Made by a program: the position numbers and the translations under genes. DNA of 64,000 nucleotides from Saccharibacter floricola DSM 15669 (GTDB lineage: Bacteria > Pseudomonadota > Alphaproteobacteria > Acetobacterales > Acetobacteraceae): the NCBI RefSeq assembly GCF_000378165.1, contig NZ_KB899333.1, forward strand, positions 62,001 through 126,000, in the 5' to 3' direction. This document shows, in pieces, positions 25,821-35,443 of the stretch. The first letter of the stretch is position 1. Each line of letters starts with the position of its first letter. Under the pieces are notes generated by a model. That model saw nothing but the letters and a program-made list of their open reading frames with translations, ran no database searches and was not told the DNA's origin.

Positions 25821-28457
25821 TTAAAGCTGCGCGATTTGCTCACGAAGCATAGAGAAAACCTCATCTTCTGCAGGGCGTGCTCCGCCAGCTTGGGCCATTG
25901 TTGGGCGTCCACCGCCACCTTTCCCCCCCATAAGAGGAGAAGCCAAACGCACGAGATCAACCGCATTGAGGCGCTCTGAAAGATCTTTCGTGACAGCAAT
26001 AATGATACTGCCGCGGTCATTGGCGCCAGAGATCAAGGCAACAACACCCGAATCGATCTTTTTGATCAATGTTTCGGCCAGGCTTTTAAGATCGCGTGGA
26101 TTGACATCGCCCAGCATACGCGTGGCTAGAGTGACGCCATTAATGGTCTCATTGGCACTCTCACCACCTCCGACAACAAGCTTATGCTGTAGAGAAGCAA
26201 TCTGAGCGTTGAGCGCTTTGCGTTCTTCCAACAGATTCGCGAGGCGTTGCGGCGCTTCGGCAGGGCTCACTTTAAGGAGGTCTGCCATATCGTGAAGCTG
26301 TTTCTCTGTCGCAGCGATGGTTTGTTCCGCACTGCGTCCACACACGGCTTCAATACGGCGCACGCCAGAAGCAACACCGGCTTCGGAGATAATGCGGAAC
26401 AGACCGATCTCACCGAGACGTTCTACATGCGTGCCGCCACAGAGTTCGATGGAATAGGCTGAGCGATTCTCATCACCGTCACCCATGGCAACAACGCGTA
26501 CTTCATCACCATATTTCTCACCAAACAGCGCCATTGCGCCTTCATTACGCGCTTGGTCGGGCGTCATTAAGCGTGTCGTCACAGCGCTATTTTCACGAAT
26601 CCGCGCATTGACGTCTTCTTCAACCGCGCGAAGTTCTTCTGCTGTCAGAGGGCGCGGTTGGCTGATGTCAAAACGTAGACGATCAGGAGCATTCAAGCTC
26701 CCTTTCTGGGTGACATGCTCGCCCACCTGACGACGCAAGGCCTCATGCAGCAAATGCGTGGCGGAGTGATGGGCACGCACAGAGGTGCGACGTTCATGAT
26801 CCACCGTTGCGCGGACTGTCATGCCCGGCTTCACGCTGCCTTTAACTACGCGTCCATAATGGACGATCAGATCGCCATTCTTCTTCTGTGTATCGGTAAT
26901 GGTGATGTCGAGGCCATCAGCAGTCAATGTGCCGTGGTCGCCAACCTGTCCGCCGCTTTCGCCATAGAACGGTGATTGGTTAAGCAAGAGGGCTACGTCT
27001 TGGCCTTCTGTCGCTTCAGCAAGCTCATCATTACCTTTGAAGATGGCCTGTACTTCGGCATCAGCTTGTTCTGTCACATAGCCGAAGAACTCTGTTGCAC
27101 CGAAGCGGTCACGTGCATCGAACCAGACAGTTTCAACCGCAGCATCACCAGAACCGACCCAAGCAGCACGGGCGCGCTGGCGTTGTTCTGCCATAGCGGC
27201 TTCAAATCCTGCCTCATCCACTTTATGGCCACGTTCACGCAGAACGTCCTGGGTGAGGTCGAGAGGGAAACCGAACGTATCGTACAGCTTAAAAGCCAGT
27301 TCCCCAGGCAATGTGCCACGGTCTGAAAGCTGCGCCATTTCGCTATCAAGGAGCGAGAGGCCGCGGGTGAGCAGGGCCGCAAAGCGCTCTTCTTCCCCAC
27401 GCATCGTTTCAGTGATGAGGGCTTGATGACGCACAAGCTCGGGATAAGCATGACCCATTTGTTGAATGAGAGCGGGAAGGAGACGATAAAAGACCGGATC
27501 TTTTGCTCCCATCATATGAAGGTGACGCATGGCACGACGCATAATACGGCGCAACACATAGCCACGCCCTTCGCGTGACGGCAGCACACCATCAGAGATG
27601 AGGAAGGCGGTTGAGCGTAAATGATCAGCGACGACGCGGTGGCTCATCTTAAAATGGCCATCGGCATCTTGATGAAGCAGATCGGCAGACGCTTCAATCA
27701 GAGCACGGATGGTATCTGTGTCGTAATTGTCGCGTTTGCCTTGCATAATTGCTGCAAAACGTTCCAGTCCCATTCCAGTATCAATAGAAGGGCGGGGAAG
27801 AGCACTGCGCTTACCCCCAGCTTCTTCAAAAAACTGCATGAAGACGAGGTTCCAGATCTCGACAAAGCGATCTCCGTCTTCTTCCGGGCTACCCGGAGGG
27901 CCACCAGCGACGTCTGGGCCGTGATCATAAAAAATCTCAGAAGATGGGCCGCAAGGGCCCGTATCACCCATTCGCCAGAAATTATCCGACGTGGAAATAC
28001 GGATGATTTTATCGTCAGAAAAGCCAGCAATTTTACGCCACAAGGCTGCGGCTTCATCATCATCACTATAAACGGTGACGAGAAGCTTTTCTTTGGAAAT
28101 ACCAAAGCCTTTGGTGAGAAGATTCCAGGCAAACTCAATAACTTCGGCCTTGAAATAATCCCCGAAGCTAAAGTTCCCCATCATTTCAAAAAATGTATGA
28201 TGGCGTGCGGTATAGCCGACATTGTCGAGGTCATTATGTTTACCACCGGCACGGACGACTTTTTGAGCTGTTGTCGCTCGCTTATATGGGGTGGTTTCTT
28301 GCCCTGTGAAAATGTTCTTAAACGGCACCATCCCTGCATTGGTAAATAGCAGGCTAGGGTCGTTCTGAGGAACCAGAGAGGCTGAAGGGAGAATCTGATG
28401 CCCACGTTCGGCAAAATATTCAAGGAATGTTGAGCGGATATCGTTAGTACTGGTCAT
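25821..28457 (-). CDS. alaS: Alanyl-tRNA synthetase
   Basis: Class II synthetase for tRNA-Ala with editing activity. The 878-residue protein has normal length and all domains: N-terminal aminoacylation core ([15 protein letters not shown], then [18 protein letters not shown]), the editing domain with [13 protein letters not shown] near 560 and [12 protein letters not shown] near 660 (Cys and His zinc ligands), and the C-terminal oligomerisation domain. It has its own strong terminator. It is preceded 123 bases upstream by the GtrA-like gene in the same direction. Confidence 0.97.
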   Translation of the reverse strand: MTSTNDIRSTFLEYFAERGHQILPSASLVPQNDPSLLFTNAGMVPFKNIFTGQETTPYKRATTAQKVVRAGGKHNDLDNVGYTARHHTFFEMMGNFSFGDYFKAEVIEFAWNLLTKGFGISKEKLLVTVYSDDDEAAALWRKIAGFSDDKIIRISTSDNFWRMGDTGPCGPSSEIFYDHGPDVAGGPPGSPEEDGDRFVEIWNLVFMQFFEEAGGKRSALPRPSIDTGMGLERFAAIMQGKRDNYDTDTIRALIEASADLLHQDADGHFKMSHRVVADHLRSTAFLISDGVLPSREGRGYVLRRIMRRAMRHLHMMGAKDPVFYRLLPALIQQMGHAYPELVRHQALITETMRGEEERFAALLTRGLSLLDSEMAQLSDRGTLPGELAFKLYDTFGFPLDLTQDVLRERGHKVDEAGFEAAMAEQRQRARAAWVGSGDAAVETVWFDARDRFGATEFFGYVTEQADAEVQAIFKGNDELAEATEGQDVALLLNQSPFYGESGGQVGDHGTLTADGLDITITDTQKKNGDLIVHYGRVVKGSVKPGMTVRATVDHERRTSVRAHHSATHLLHEALRRQVGEHVTQKGSLNAPDRLRFDISQPRPLTAEELRAVEEDVNARIRENSAVTTRLMTPDQARNEGAMALFGEKYGDEVRVVAMGDGDENRSAYSIELCGGTHVERLGEIGLFRIISEAGVASGVRRIEAVCGRSAEQTIAATEKQLHDMADLLKVSPAEAPQRLANLLEERKALNAQIASLQHKLVVGGGESANETINGVTLATRMLGDVNPRDLKSLAETLIKKIDSGVVALISGANDRGSIIIAVTKDLSERLNAVDLVRLASPLMGGKGGGGRPTMAQAGGARPAEDEVFSMLREQIAQL

Positions 28458-28580
28458 GGCCTAAGGGTATCTGGTTCCAGAAAAAAGAAACAGGAAAATC
28501 ACGCAGTATCTTAGCGGATTATAAAAGTCTTGGAAATGCTTCAGATGAATGGATAAGCGCATGTGTTGCAGGAGAAGGGC

Positions 28581-29060
28581 TTAAACCTCTTCACGCACCG
28601 TTGAACTCGTTTCAGATTCTTCTTGTTCTTCTGACGTGAAGACGCATGTTTTGCATAAAGTGAAATTCACAAACATACCGCAGGCTGTACCGCACATAAG
28701 AGCAATAACAGGCCAGTGCTGGGTGATTGTTATGTAAGATAGAACGAGAAGGACGATGCCACGGTTAATCACAAAGCCGGGGAGATTGGCCAGTAGGAAG
28801 CGCTTCCATTGTTGGAGAACACTGACGGAAGAATGGTCAATATGGCGGAAGGTCCATACGCGGTTAAGGAACCAAGTTCCGCTTGCCGCAATGAGGTAGG
28901 CAAATAACACCGCGACCTTTAGGGGCATGAATGTCTTTAGAAAAGTTGTACTGCTCCAGTCTATTATAAAACCAACAGCTCCAACCATTCCAAAGTGGAA
29001 AAATTGATGGAAAAGGGTTTTAAGCTGGGAGACAGACGGAACATTCATGAGGTCACTCAT
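28581..29060 (-). CDS. GtrA-like four-helix membrane protein
   Basis: A small integral membrane protein of the GtrA family, whose members help flip undecaprenyl-phosphate-linked sugars or act in polysaccharide modification. Four hydrophobic segments are visible (starting near FHFGMVGAVGFIIDW, then VAVLFAYLIAASGTWF, INRGIVLLVLSY and PVIALMCGTACGMFVNF) with the conserved NRVWTFR between helices 2 and 3. The C terminus is acidic. The start is uncertain: ATGs at 29078, 29060 and 29048 are possible, none with a good ribosome site; starts upstream of about 29100 are unlikely because the ompA terminator lies there. No gtrB-type glycosyltransferase is next to it. Confidence 0.82.
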   Translation of the reverse strand: MSDLMNVPSVSQLKTLFHQFFHFGMVGAVGFIIDWSSTTFLKTFMPLKVAVLFAYLIAASGTWFLNRVWTFRHIDHSSVSVLQQWKRFLLANLPGFVINRGIVLLVLSYITITQHWPVIALMCGTACGMFVNFTLCKTCVFTSEEQEESETSSTVREEV

Positions 29061-29106
29061 GACATTAATGATTCCCATAATGCAATGATAGATAAGCAAA
29101 GTGCAC

Positions 29107-29140
29107 AAAAAAAGGGACACCTAGCAGGTGCCCCCTTTTT
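29107..29140 (-). terminator. Intrinsic terminator after the OmpA-family gene
   Basis: AAAAAAAGGG-A-CACCT (29107-29122) pairs with AGGTG-C-CCCCTTTTT (29126-29140). Read on the minus strand the stem starts 39 bases after the stop and ends in a seven-T run. Confidence 0.88.
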
Positions 29141-29179
29141 ATCGAGGAGCTATAACTCCAGCGCAGAGAAATCTCTGAA

Positions 29180-30295
29180 TTACTTCAGGATGATTTCAAC
29201 GCGACGGTTTTGTGGCTCACGCGTATTTTTCGCGGTTGCAACCAATGGGTTGGTGTCACCATAACCGTGGATGTCGATCGCATTCGCTGGAACGCCGTTG
29301 CGAACCAGTTCAGCTTTCACGCTGTTTGCACGACGCAGGGACAGACCCTGGTTGTACTTGGCACCACGTGGGCCAGGATGAGCAGCAGAGTTGTCGGTGT
29401 AACCGTTAACTTCGATACGTGTGGTCTGCACGTGTGTGGAAGCCTGTGCAGCCTGTGACACGATCTCACGAGCGCGCGCGGTCAGGTCAGACTTATCCCA
29501 GTCGAAGAAGACGAGATAGGTGCGAGCTGGCGTTGGGGCTGGTGGAACAACCACATGCGGCGCTGGTGGTGGTGGTGGCGGAGCGTTGTTGAAGGCATAG
29601 CGCAGCCCCAGAATGAACTGGTGCGTATAGCGTGTGCCCATCGTGACGCGATGATGGCCAGTGTTGTGGAAGTTACCAATATTCACGCCAGAGTCACTAG
29701 CTGTCTGACCAATGAAACGGTACTGAGTGGTCAGAGCCAAGCCTGGAACACCTGGGATATCATAGGCCGCACCAACGATACCCTGAGCGGCAAACCCACC
29801 GCGTGTGGAGTTCATGTTAGCAACGTTCGTCCCGTGGCGGAGGCCCAGACGATAGTGCTGCCAAAGGTAACCGGCACCGACACCAACGAATGGCGTAACA
29901 GGAGCATCAATCCCGAACTGCTTCAGGTCAATGTCATACAGAACATTGATGAAGCCACCATAACCTTGGTCTTTACCATATGCACGGTGATGGCCAGGTT
30001 GCGCGCTCACGACACCGCCTGAAATCGTACGGGCATGCGTCTGGTTGTAAGTCCCTTCGACCTCAACGCGCAGACCATTACCAAAGCCCCAACCTGTGGA
30101 GAGGTAACCATTGAAGCCCGTCGTGTGACGGATGGTGCCGCTCTGACCTGTCTGAGCGTAATGGTTATGCTGATTCTGGAGCAGGTTGTAGCCTGCGCCC
30201 ATGTCAACATAGGGACCGGTGATCGTGCTGGCCATGGCAAGCGACGGTGCAGCAACCATCGAGGTCATGGCGAGAAGTGCAGTACGGATACGCAT
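29180..30295 (-). CDS. OmpA-family outer membrane protein
   Basis: A 371-residue envelope protein: signal peptide (1-22, ending LAMAS), an eight-stranded beta-barrel domain (about 25-240, starting GPYVDMGAGYNLL and ending FILGLRYAF), a Pro-rich hinge of about 20 residues (PPPPPPAP), and a C-terminal OmpA domain (about 262-371) with NGYTDNSA and NRRVEIILK that binds peptidoglycan. It tethers outer membrane to cell wall. AAGGA precedes the ATG. It is flanked by a 234-base promoter region and a strong terminator, so it forms a single-gene unit, as usual for abundant porin-like proteins. Confidence 0.93.
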   Translation of the reverse strand: MRIRTALLAMTSMVAAPSLAMASTITGPYVDMGAGYNLLQNQHNHYAQTGQSGTIRHTTGFNGYLSTGWGFGNGLRVEVEGTYNQTHARTISGGVVSAQPGHHRAYGKDQGYGGFINVLYDIDLKQFGIDAPVTPFVGVGAGYLWQHYRLGLRHGTNVANMNSTRGGFAAQGIVGAAYDIPGVPGLALTTQYRFIGQTASDSGVNIGNFHNTGHHRVTMGTRYTHQFILGLRYAFNNAPPPPPPAPHVVVPPAPTPARTYLVFFDWDKSDLTARAREIVSQAAQASTHVQTTRIEVNGYTDNSAAHPGPRGAKYNQGLSLRRANSVKAELVRNGVPANAIDIHGYGDTNPLVATAKNTREPQNRRVEIILK

Positions 30296-30529
30296 TCTTG
30301 CTCGTCCTTGTTGTAATTACATGCAGCCAAGTCATCAGGTGAAACACACAGATGTTTACTTACCAATACCCAACGTGGCCCATGACAAAAACATAGTGTA
30401 AAATGGTAGTGGATAGAAGAGGTTATAAACGCGAACGTGCTAAGCGCTTGTAGTTGGTTGCAAAAAAGTCACACAAAAAGCAATGTGGCAAAATTAAGCG
30501 CACGATACAGTCCTCTCCTAAAGTCTTCT

Positions 30530-32200
30530 TTAGGTTAAACATCCTTCTTTAGATAATAATTTATTAATATCTTCCATTGTGACCTCTTGTGAGGTGAAGG
30601 CTTCCCCAATTTTGCGAAGTAAAACGAATTTTACACGGCCGTTTTGTACTTTTTTATCATGCGTCATGTGTTCAATGAGAGTTGCTGCGCTGAGTCGTTT
30701 CGGAAGGTCAGCTAATGTTGTTGGCATAGAGAGTGCTGTTAAATGCTTATCTAGACGCTCAAGATCTTCAATAGGGGCAAGTCCTAATTGTACAGAGAGC
30801 GCTAAGGCCATATGCAAACCAATAGAAACAGCTTCGCCATGAAGAAGGCGTCCATCATAATGGAACTCGGCCTCAAAGGCATGAGCAAAGGTATGGCCAA
30901 GATTGAGTAGGGCACGCCCACCTTTGGCAGCACTTTCTCGTTCATCAGCAGCAACGACCTGCGCTTTGAAACGACATGTACGCTGCACAGCCTCCTCAAG
31001 GGCGCTACTATCGCCATCAAGAAGCTTCGAACCATTTTGTTCACACCATGCAAAGAGATTAGGATCAGCAATGAGGCCTGATTTCACGATCTCCGCATAG
31101 CCTGCCACGCGTTGACGGCGGGGAAGCGTCTGTAAAACAGAGCTATCGGCTAAAACGAGCTGAGGTTGCCAAAATGCGCCGATAAGGTTTTTCCCTGTAG
31201 AGGCGTTGATACCCGTTTTGCCGCCAACAGAACTATCTACTTGAGCAAGGAGTGTGGTGGGAATCTGTATAAAGGGCAGGCCGCGTAAGGCTGTTGCAGC
31301 AATAAAGCCGGCCAAATCGCCAACAACACCTCCGCCAAAAGCAATGATGGTTGTGGAGCGCTCAATTCCAAGGCGCAAAATCTCTTCAATAAGAGCACTA
31401 TAGCGGGGAAGGGACTTGCTGCCTTCTCCGGCAGGAATGCGGAGAACATCGAGTCGGATATGCGTGGGGGCAAGTGCTTTTTCAAGCGTGTCGAGGTGAA
31501 GATCCGCGACCGTTTCATCTGTAATAATGATCGCGTGGTTGTTGCTGATATGTGGCGCTAAAAGCGAAGCTGCACGTTCGAGAAGATTCGCTCCTGTAAG
31601 AATATCGTACTGATGATGAGCGAGTTGAATAGGCACGCGATGAGGGGCACGAAAATCTTGTAGAGCTTGATCAAGGGTGTGCACGCTATGGTCCATAGTA
31701 TCTTCTCCACATTGAACGATGATGTCTGCTTGAGCATAGAAAGGGGCGCGACGAGCTGCGAGCGCGCGCAGAACGTCACGAGGGTTTTCGTGAGCGAGCA
31801 GGGGGCGCGATGAGGCGTTTTTCTTAAGGCGGGTTGCGATAATGTCGGGCGGGACATCAAGCCATACGGTGCAAGCGTCAGGGGTTTGTTGAACGGCTTT
31901 GCGGGTGCGTGGGTCCATCCATGCACCGCCGCCCGTTGCGATGACGCAAGGCCCTTGTTGGAGAAGGCGCGTGATAACGCGGTGCTCTCCTTCACGGAAA
32001 TAAGCTTCTCCATGATGGGCAAAAATATCGGCGATCGTTGTGCCGGCTGCTTTTTCAACTTCCTGATCGCTATCGATAAAAGGAAGGTCGTAGCGTTGTG
32101 CAAGCAGGCGGCCGAGGGTTGTTTTCCCTGCGCCCATCAGACCAATGAGGATGATAATGCGGGGCGGGTGCGTGGCAGAAAGCGAAGGATGAGCAGACAT
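30530..32200 (-). CDS. aroKB: Bifunctional shikimate kinase / 3-dehydroquinate synthase
   Basis: A 556-residue fusion of two shikimate pathway enzymes. Residues about 12-180 are shikimate kinase: Walker A GLMGAGKTT at 20-28, DSDQEVE, and ATGGGAW. Residues about 190-556 are NAD-dependent 3-dehydroquinate synthase: PAGEGSKSL, FGGGVVGDLAGF, QVDSSVGGKTGIN, GYAEIVKSG and the metal-binding LGHTFAHAFE. Such AroKB fusions are, to my knowledge, known in Rhodospirillales. The start at 32200 follows AAGG; the longer frame lacks a site. It is divergent from the small membrane gene and xerD. No frameshift separates the two domains. Confidence 0.94.
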   Translation of the reverse strand: MSAHPSLSATHPPRIIILIGLMGAGKTTLGRLLAQRYDLPFIDSDQEVEKAAGTTIADIFAHHGEAYFREGEHRVITRLLQQGPCVIATGGGAWMDPRTRKAVQQTPDACTVWLDVPPDIIATRLKKNASSRPLLAHENPRDVLRALAARRAPFYAQADIIVQCGEDTMDHSVHTLDQALQDFRAPHRVPIQLAHHQYDILTGANLLERAASLLAPHISNNHAIIITDETVADLHLDTLEKALAPTHIRLDVLRIPAGEGSKSLPRYSALIEEILRLGIERSTTIIAFGGGVVGDLAGFIAATALRGLPFIQIPTTLLAQVDSSVGGKTGINASTGKNLIGAFWQPQLVLADSSVLQTLPRRQRVAGYAEIVKSGLIADPNLFAWCEQNGSKLLDGDSSALEEAVQRTCRFKAQVVAADERESAAKGGRALLNLGHTFAHAFEAEFHYDGRLLHGEAVSIGLHMALALSVQLGLAPIEDLERLDKHLTALSMPTTLADLPKRLSAATLIEHMTHDKKVQNGRVKFVLLRKIGEAFTSQEVTMEDINKLLSKEGCLT

Positions 32201-32335
32201 AGTGCCTTTTCTATCACGGGAAAAAGCTTCTATCATAGAGGGTATAGGAGAGGTATGGTGCCTTTCTTTGATGAAGCCGTACAACTGATTTGGATGAGGC
32301 TATCGTGGTGTAGGCCTTATGATGTGAGGGGTGAT

Positions 32336-32530
32336 ATGTTTCAATCGCGTTTTGGTCTTGTTCTTCTCCTGCTCATTGTCTTGTGCGGTGGTCTTGGTGG
32401 CGGTGTCATCTATCTTGGTCGTGCTCAGCCGCCGGTTCCAGTCATGGTCCATCATGTTATTGCCGCCCCTCAGCAAGCTGCTCCAGCAGGCGGGGTGAGT
32501 TTGCCTGACGTGGTGCCAGGTAAGCCGTGA
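32336..32530 (+). CDS. 64-residue single-pass membrane peptide coupled to xerD
   Basis: A tiny protein with one transmembrane segment (about residues 5-27, FGLVLLLLIVLCGGLGGGVIYLG) followed by a Pro/Ala/Val-rich outside tail. The uncleaved-anchor or lipoprotein status is unclear: LCGG resembles a lipobox only loosely. The ATG at 32336 follows GAGGGGTGAT. Its stop overlaps the GTG start of xerD (GTGA), strongly suggesting it is translated and coupled. No homologous family is recognised. Location between aroKB and xerD gives no functional clue. Confidence 0.75.
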   Translation: MFQSRFGLVLLLLIVLCGGLGGGVIYLGRAQPPVPVMVHHVIAAPQQAAPAGGVSLPDVVPGKP

Positions 32531-33447
32531 CAGAAACGAGTACTGTTAAAAGCGATATCACGGCTTCAGTCGGTGTGATTGAGGCGTTTTTGGAGATGCT
32601 TGCGTCCGAAAGAGCAGCTGCTTTGCGGACGCGCTTGGCCTATCGTGCTGATTTGGAGGATTTCGCATGTTGGGTGGCCCCAGCATCCATTGCGGATGCC
32701 GCTTCTTCTGATCTGCGAGCTTATGTGGTGGCGAAAGGGCGGGAAGGTCTGTCTGTGCGTTCTCAAGCCCGGCGTCTTTCATCCTTGAGGCAATTTTATC
32801 GCTTTTTGCTTCAGGATAATTATCGCGAGGATGACCCGACAGAGGATCATCCTATCCCAGGCTATCGGGCGAGCTTGCCTCATCCGCTGAGTGAGGGGGA
32901 GATCAATACGCTCCTTGATAAGGGAACGTGTGGTCATGATGACCCCCGGCGGGATTATGTCTCCCGGGCTGCGATAGAGCTTTTGTACACAACCGGGCTC
33001 CGTATTTCGGAGCTTCTTTCTCTGCCGGCGAGCTGTGTGCAACGGCAAGAGGAAATGTTGCTGGTGCGGGGTAAAGGCGGGCGAGAGCGGCTGGTGCCTT
33101 TCGCAAAAGGAGCACGGCAAGCGGCAGAAGCTTTGGTACGTTATGATACGATTTTAGATAGTCCGTGGCTTTTCCCGGGGCGTAATCCACAGCGTCCGTT
33201 AACACGGCAGGGTTTTGATAAAATCCTCCATGCGTGTGCGCTAAAAGCAGGGTTTGATCCGCAGCGTATTAGCCCACATGTTTTGCGGCATTCTTTCGCG
33301 ACGCATTTGCTCAATCGTGGCGCTGATTTGCGTGCTTTGCAGATGTTGTTAGGGCATGCAGATATCGCGACAACGCAGATTTATACGCAGGTTATGGGTG
33401 AGCGTCTTAAAGAGGCTGTACAGAAATATCATCCGTTAAAAGAATGA
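32527..33447 (+). CDS. xerD: Tyrosine recombinase XerD
   Basis: Site-specific recombinase that resolves chromosome dimers at dif with XerC. The 306-residue protein has an N-terminal SAM-like DNA-binding domain and a C-terminal catalytic domain with the full set of active residues: Arg159 (TTGLRISEL), Lys183 (RGKGG), His251 and Arg254 (HVLRHSFA), His277 (LLGHAD) and Tyr286 (TTQIYTQ). The DLRALQMLLGHADIATTQIYT block favours XerD over XerC or a phage integrase. It begins with GTG overlapping the stop of the upstream small membrane gene by four bases. Confidence 0.92.
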   Translation: MTETSTVKSDITASVGVIEAFLEMLASERAAALRTRLAYRADLEDFACWVAPASIADAASSDLRAYVVAKGREGLSVRSQARRLSSLRQFYRFLLQDNYREDDPTEDHPIPGYRASLPHPLSEGEINTLLDKGTCGHDDPRRDYVSRAAIELLYTTGLRISELLSLPASCVQRQEEMLLVRGKGGRERLVPFAKGARQAAEALVRYDTILDSPWLFPGRNPQRPLTRQGFDKILHACALKAGFDPQRISPHVLRHSFATHLLNRGADLRALQMLLGHADIATTQIYTQVMGERLKEAVQKYHPLKE

Positions 33448-33525
33448 TCGGATGGTTTTTAGGCATGTTGTGCCTATAGCGATTCCCTAAGATATGAATT
33501 TAGGACTGTTGTCAGCGGTAAGAGC

Positions 33526-34512
33526 ATGCTATCGGGCCTTACTATGCGCCAGTTTCTAGATTTTGAAAAATCAGTCGCCGATCTTGAGACCAAGATTGAA
33601 GAGCTTCGCCAAGTAGGCAACCGGAGTGACGGTGCCGATCTGGATGATCTCAACATTGATGAAGAAATCACTCGTCTTTCTGACAAGGCCGATAAGCTTC
33701 TTCGTGCGGTGTATAATAAGCTGACCCCCTTGCAAAAAGTGCAAGTGGCTCGTCATGCACAGCGCCCTCATGCGTTGGACTATATTCGTGCTCTTACAAC
33801 GGACTTTACACCGCTTGCAGGGGATCGTGCGTTTGGTGATGACCAGGCAATGATTGGTGGTTTAGCCCGTTTCCGTGGTCAGTCAGTGATTGTGCTGGGC
33901 ACAGAGCGTGGTGCGGATACAGAAAGCCGCCTTCAGCATAATTTTGGGATGGCTCGCCCAGAAGGTTATCGCAAAGCGCAGCGTCTGATGAAATTGGCGG
34001 AGCGTTTCGGACTGCCAGTTCTTACCTTTGTGGATACCGCAGGGGCATGGCCGGGAATCGATGCTGAGGCTCGCGGTCAAGCTGAAGCGATCGCACGGTC
34101 TATTGATACATGCCTTAATCTGTCTGTTCCCGTTGTGGCGACGGTCATTGGGGAAGGTGGTTCTGGTGGGGCGATCGCGATTGCCGCAGCAGATCGTGTG
34201 CTGATGATGGAACATGCGATCTATTCGGTTATTTCACCAGAAGCCGCTGCGTCTATTTTATGGCGTGACCCTAAGCTTGCTCCAGCAGCGGCTGAAGCCT
34301 TGAAGCTGACAGCACAAGACCTCAAACGCCTAGGGCTGATTGACCGGATTATTGATGAGCCTATTGGTGGTGCGCAGCGTTTGCCAGAAAAAGCTGTGCA
34401 ATGGGCTGGTGATGCGATTGCTGAAGAGCTGATGGGGCTGAAAGAACTATCCCCAGAAGGGCTGATTGCACAACGTCGCACGCGCTATCTTGAGATGACG
34501 TGCGGTAAGTAA
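33526..34512 (+). CDS. accA: Acetyl-CoA carboxylase carboxyltransferase subunit alpha
   Basis: Alpha subunit of the carboxyltransferase that moves the carboxyl group from biotin to acetyl-CoA, first step of fatty acid synthesis; works with AccD. In 328 residues the MRQFLDFEKSVADLETKIEEL start, TPRGYRKAQ-like RPEGYRKAQRLM, FVDTAGAWPGIDAE, IGEGGSGGAIAI and ISPEAAASILWRD are all typical. Length normal (about 320). The ATG at 33526 follows TAAGAG; homologues usually start at the MRQF methionine (33544), which lacks a site here, so the exact start is open. A strong terminator follows. Confidence 0.95.
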   Translation: MLSGLTMRQFLDFEKSVADLETKIEELRQVGNRSDGADLDDLNIDEEITRLSDKADKLLRAVYNKLTPLQKVQVARHAQRPHALDYIRALTTDFTPLAGDRAFGDDQAMIGGLARFRGQSVIVLGTERGADTESRLQHNFGMARPEGYRKAQRLMKLAERFGLPVLTFVDTAGAWPGIDAEARGQAEAIARSIDTCLNLSVPVVATVIGEGGSGGAIAIAAADRVLMMEHAIYSVISPEAAASILWRDPKLAPAAAEALKLTAQDLKRLGLIDRIIDEPIGGAQRLPEKAVQWAGDAIAEELMGLKELSPEGLIAQRRTRYLEMTCGK

Positions 34513-34526
34513 GAGCCGCCTCGGCT

Positions 34527-34581
34527 AAGCCCTGTGGACAGAAGATGTGCATCACATCTTTCCGTCTGCAGGGCTTTTTTT
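34527..34581 (+). terminator. Intrinsic terminator after accA
   Basis: AAGCCCTG (34527-34534) pairs with CAGGGCTT (34569-34576) around an inner AAGATGTG/CACATCTT stem, followed by a run of seven T residues. Confidence 0.9.
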
Positions 34582-34592
34582 ATGTCATCTTG

Positions 34593-35348
34593 TTACGGTG
34601 CAGGCTCTCCAGAGATGGGTGTTACGCCAATCTGCGTTAAGAGGGATTTGAGAGCTCGTCCAGCTTCCTGCACGGCGTGAGAGTCGTAGCCTTTCGCGAC
34701 GAGGGCAACGCCGTGCTTGTCGTCCCGTGCAAAAGGATAAGAGCCTAAATCAATCGTTTTGAAATCTCCTTGCAGGGTCGTGAGAGCCTCTGCAAAGGTG
34801 CCTTCATACACGTTAAAAGCATGCCAGCTGCACATGGTGAGTGGAGCGCCAGCTTCTAGCTGAGGGACGAGCCATTGTACCATAGCGCGGAAGATGGACG
34901 GCACACCGGCCATAACGTGCACGTTCCCGATGGAAAAACCGGGCGCTGTGGAGACCGTGTTCTTAATAGGAGTTGACCCTTCAGGAAGCCAAGCCATTTT
35001 TTGGCGAGCTTGATTGAACGCCTCCTCTGGGAAGAGGGCATTAAGGGCATCATAGCTTTCTTGATGACAACGCAAAGCGACACCGAAGGCTTCGGCGACG
35101 CAGGCTGTTGTAATGTCGTCGTGGGTGGGGCCGATCCCTCCGCTGGTAAAGACCATGTCAAAACGTGCGCGGCATTCGGTGACGGCATCAATGATGCGTT
35201 GAGGAATATCGGGGATCACGCGTACTTCTGAGAGAATAATTCCCTGCGCATTAAGGGCATGAGCAAGGGTTTGTGTATTGCTATCTCGTGTTCGGCCAGA
35301 GAGAACTTCATTGCCGATGACCAGAAAACATGCTGTTTTTGGGGACAT
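34593..35348 (-). CDS. CinA-type molybdopterin-binding domain protein
   Basis: A 251-residue protein equal to the N-terminal (MoaB/Mog-like, COG1058) domain of CinA, without the C-terminal nicotinamide-nucleotide amidase domain. Signatures are VIGNEVLSGRTRDSNTQ, FTSGGIGPTHDD and APGFSIGNVHVMAGVP. Proteins of this truncated form are common in alphaproteobacteria; the family has ADP-ribose pyrophosphatase activity in some members, but the role here is unproven. AAGGAA precedes the ATG. It is convergent with accA and divergent from the lactonase gene. Confidence 0.88.
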   Translation of the reverse strand: MSPKTACFLVIGNEVLSGRTRDSNTQTLAHALNAQGIILSEVRVIPDIPQRIIDAVTECRARFDMVFTSGGIGPTHDDITTACVAEAFGVALRCHQESYDALNALFPEEAFNQARQKMAWLPEGSTPIKNTVSTAPGFSIGNVHVMAGVPSIFRAMVQWLVPQLEAGAPLTMCSWHAFNVYEGTFAEALTTLQGDFKTIDLGSYPFARDDKHGVALVAKGYDSHAVQEAGRALKSLLTQIGVTPISGEPAP

Positions 35349-35443
35349 AAGATTCCTTCGACACCTCCTGAAAACCTAAGAAATAGTGTAAGCTCTTCTG
35401 TAGAGCGACGAAAGAGTATCTCAAACAAAGAAAGGCATACGCT

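Noticed and set aside
31886-32335. Upstream 150 codons of the frame containing the small membrane gene
   Set aside because: They run antisense through aroKB, lack a ribosome site, and the real ribosome site and membrane protein begin at 32336.
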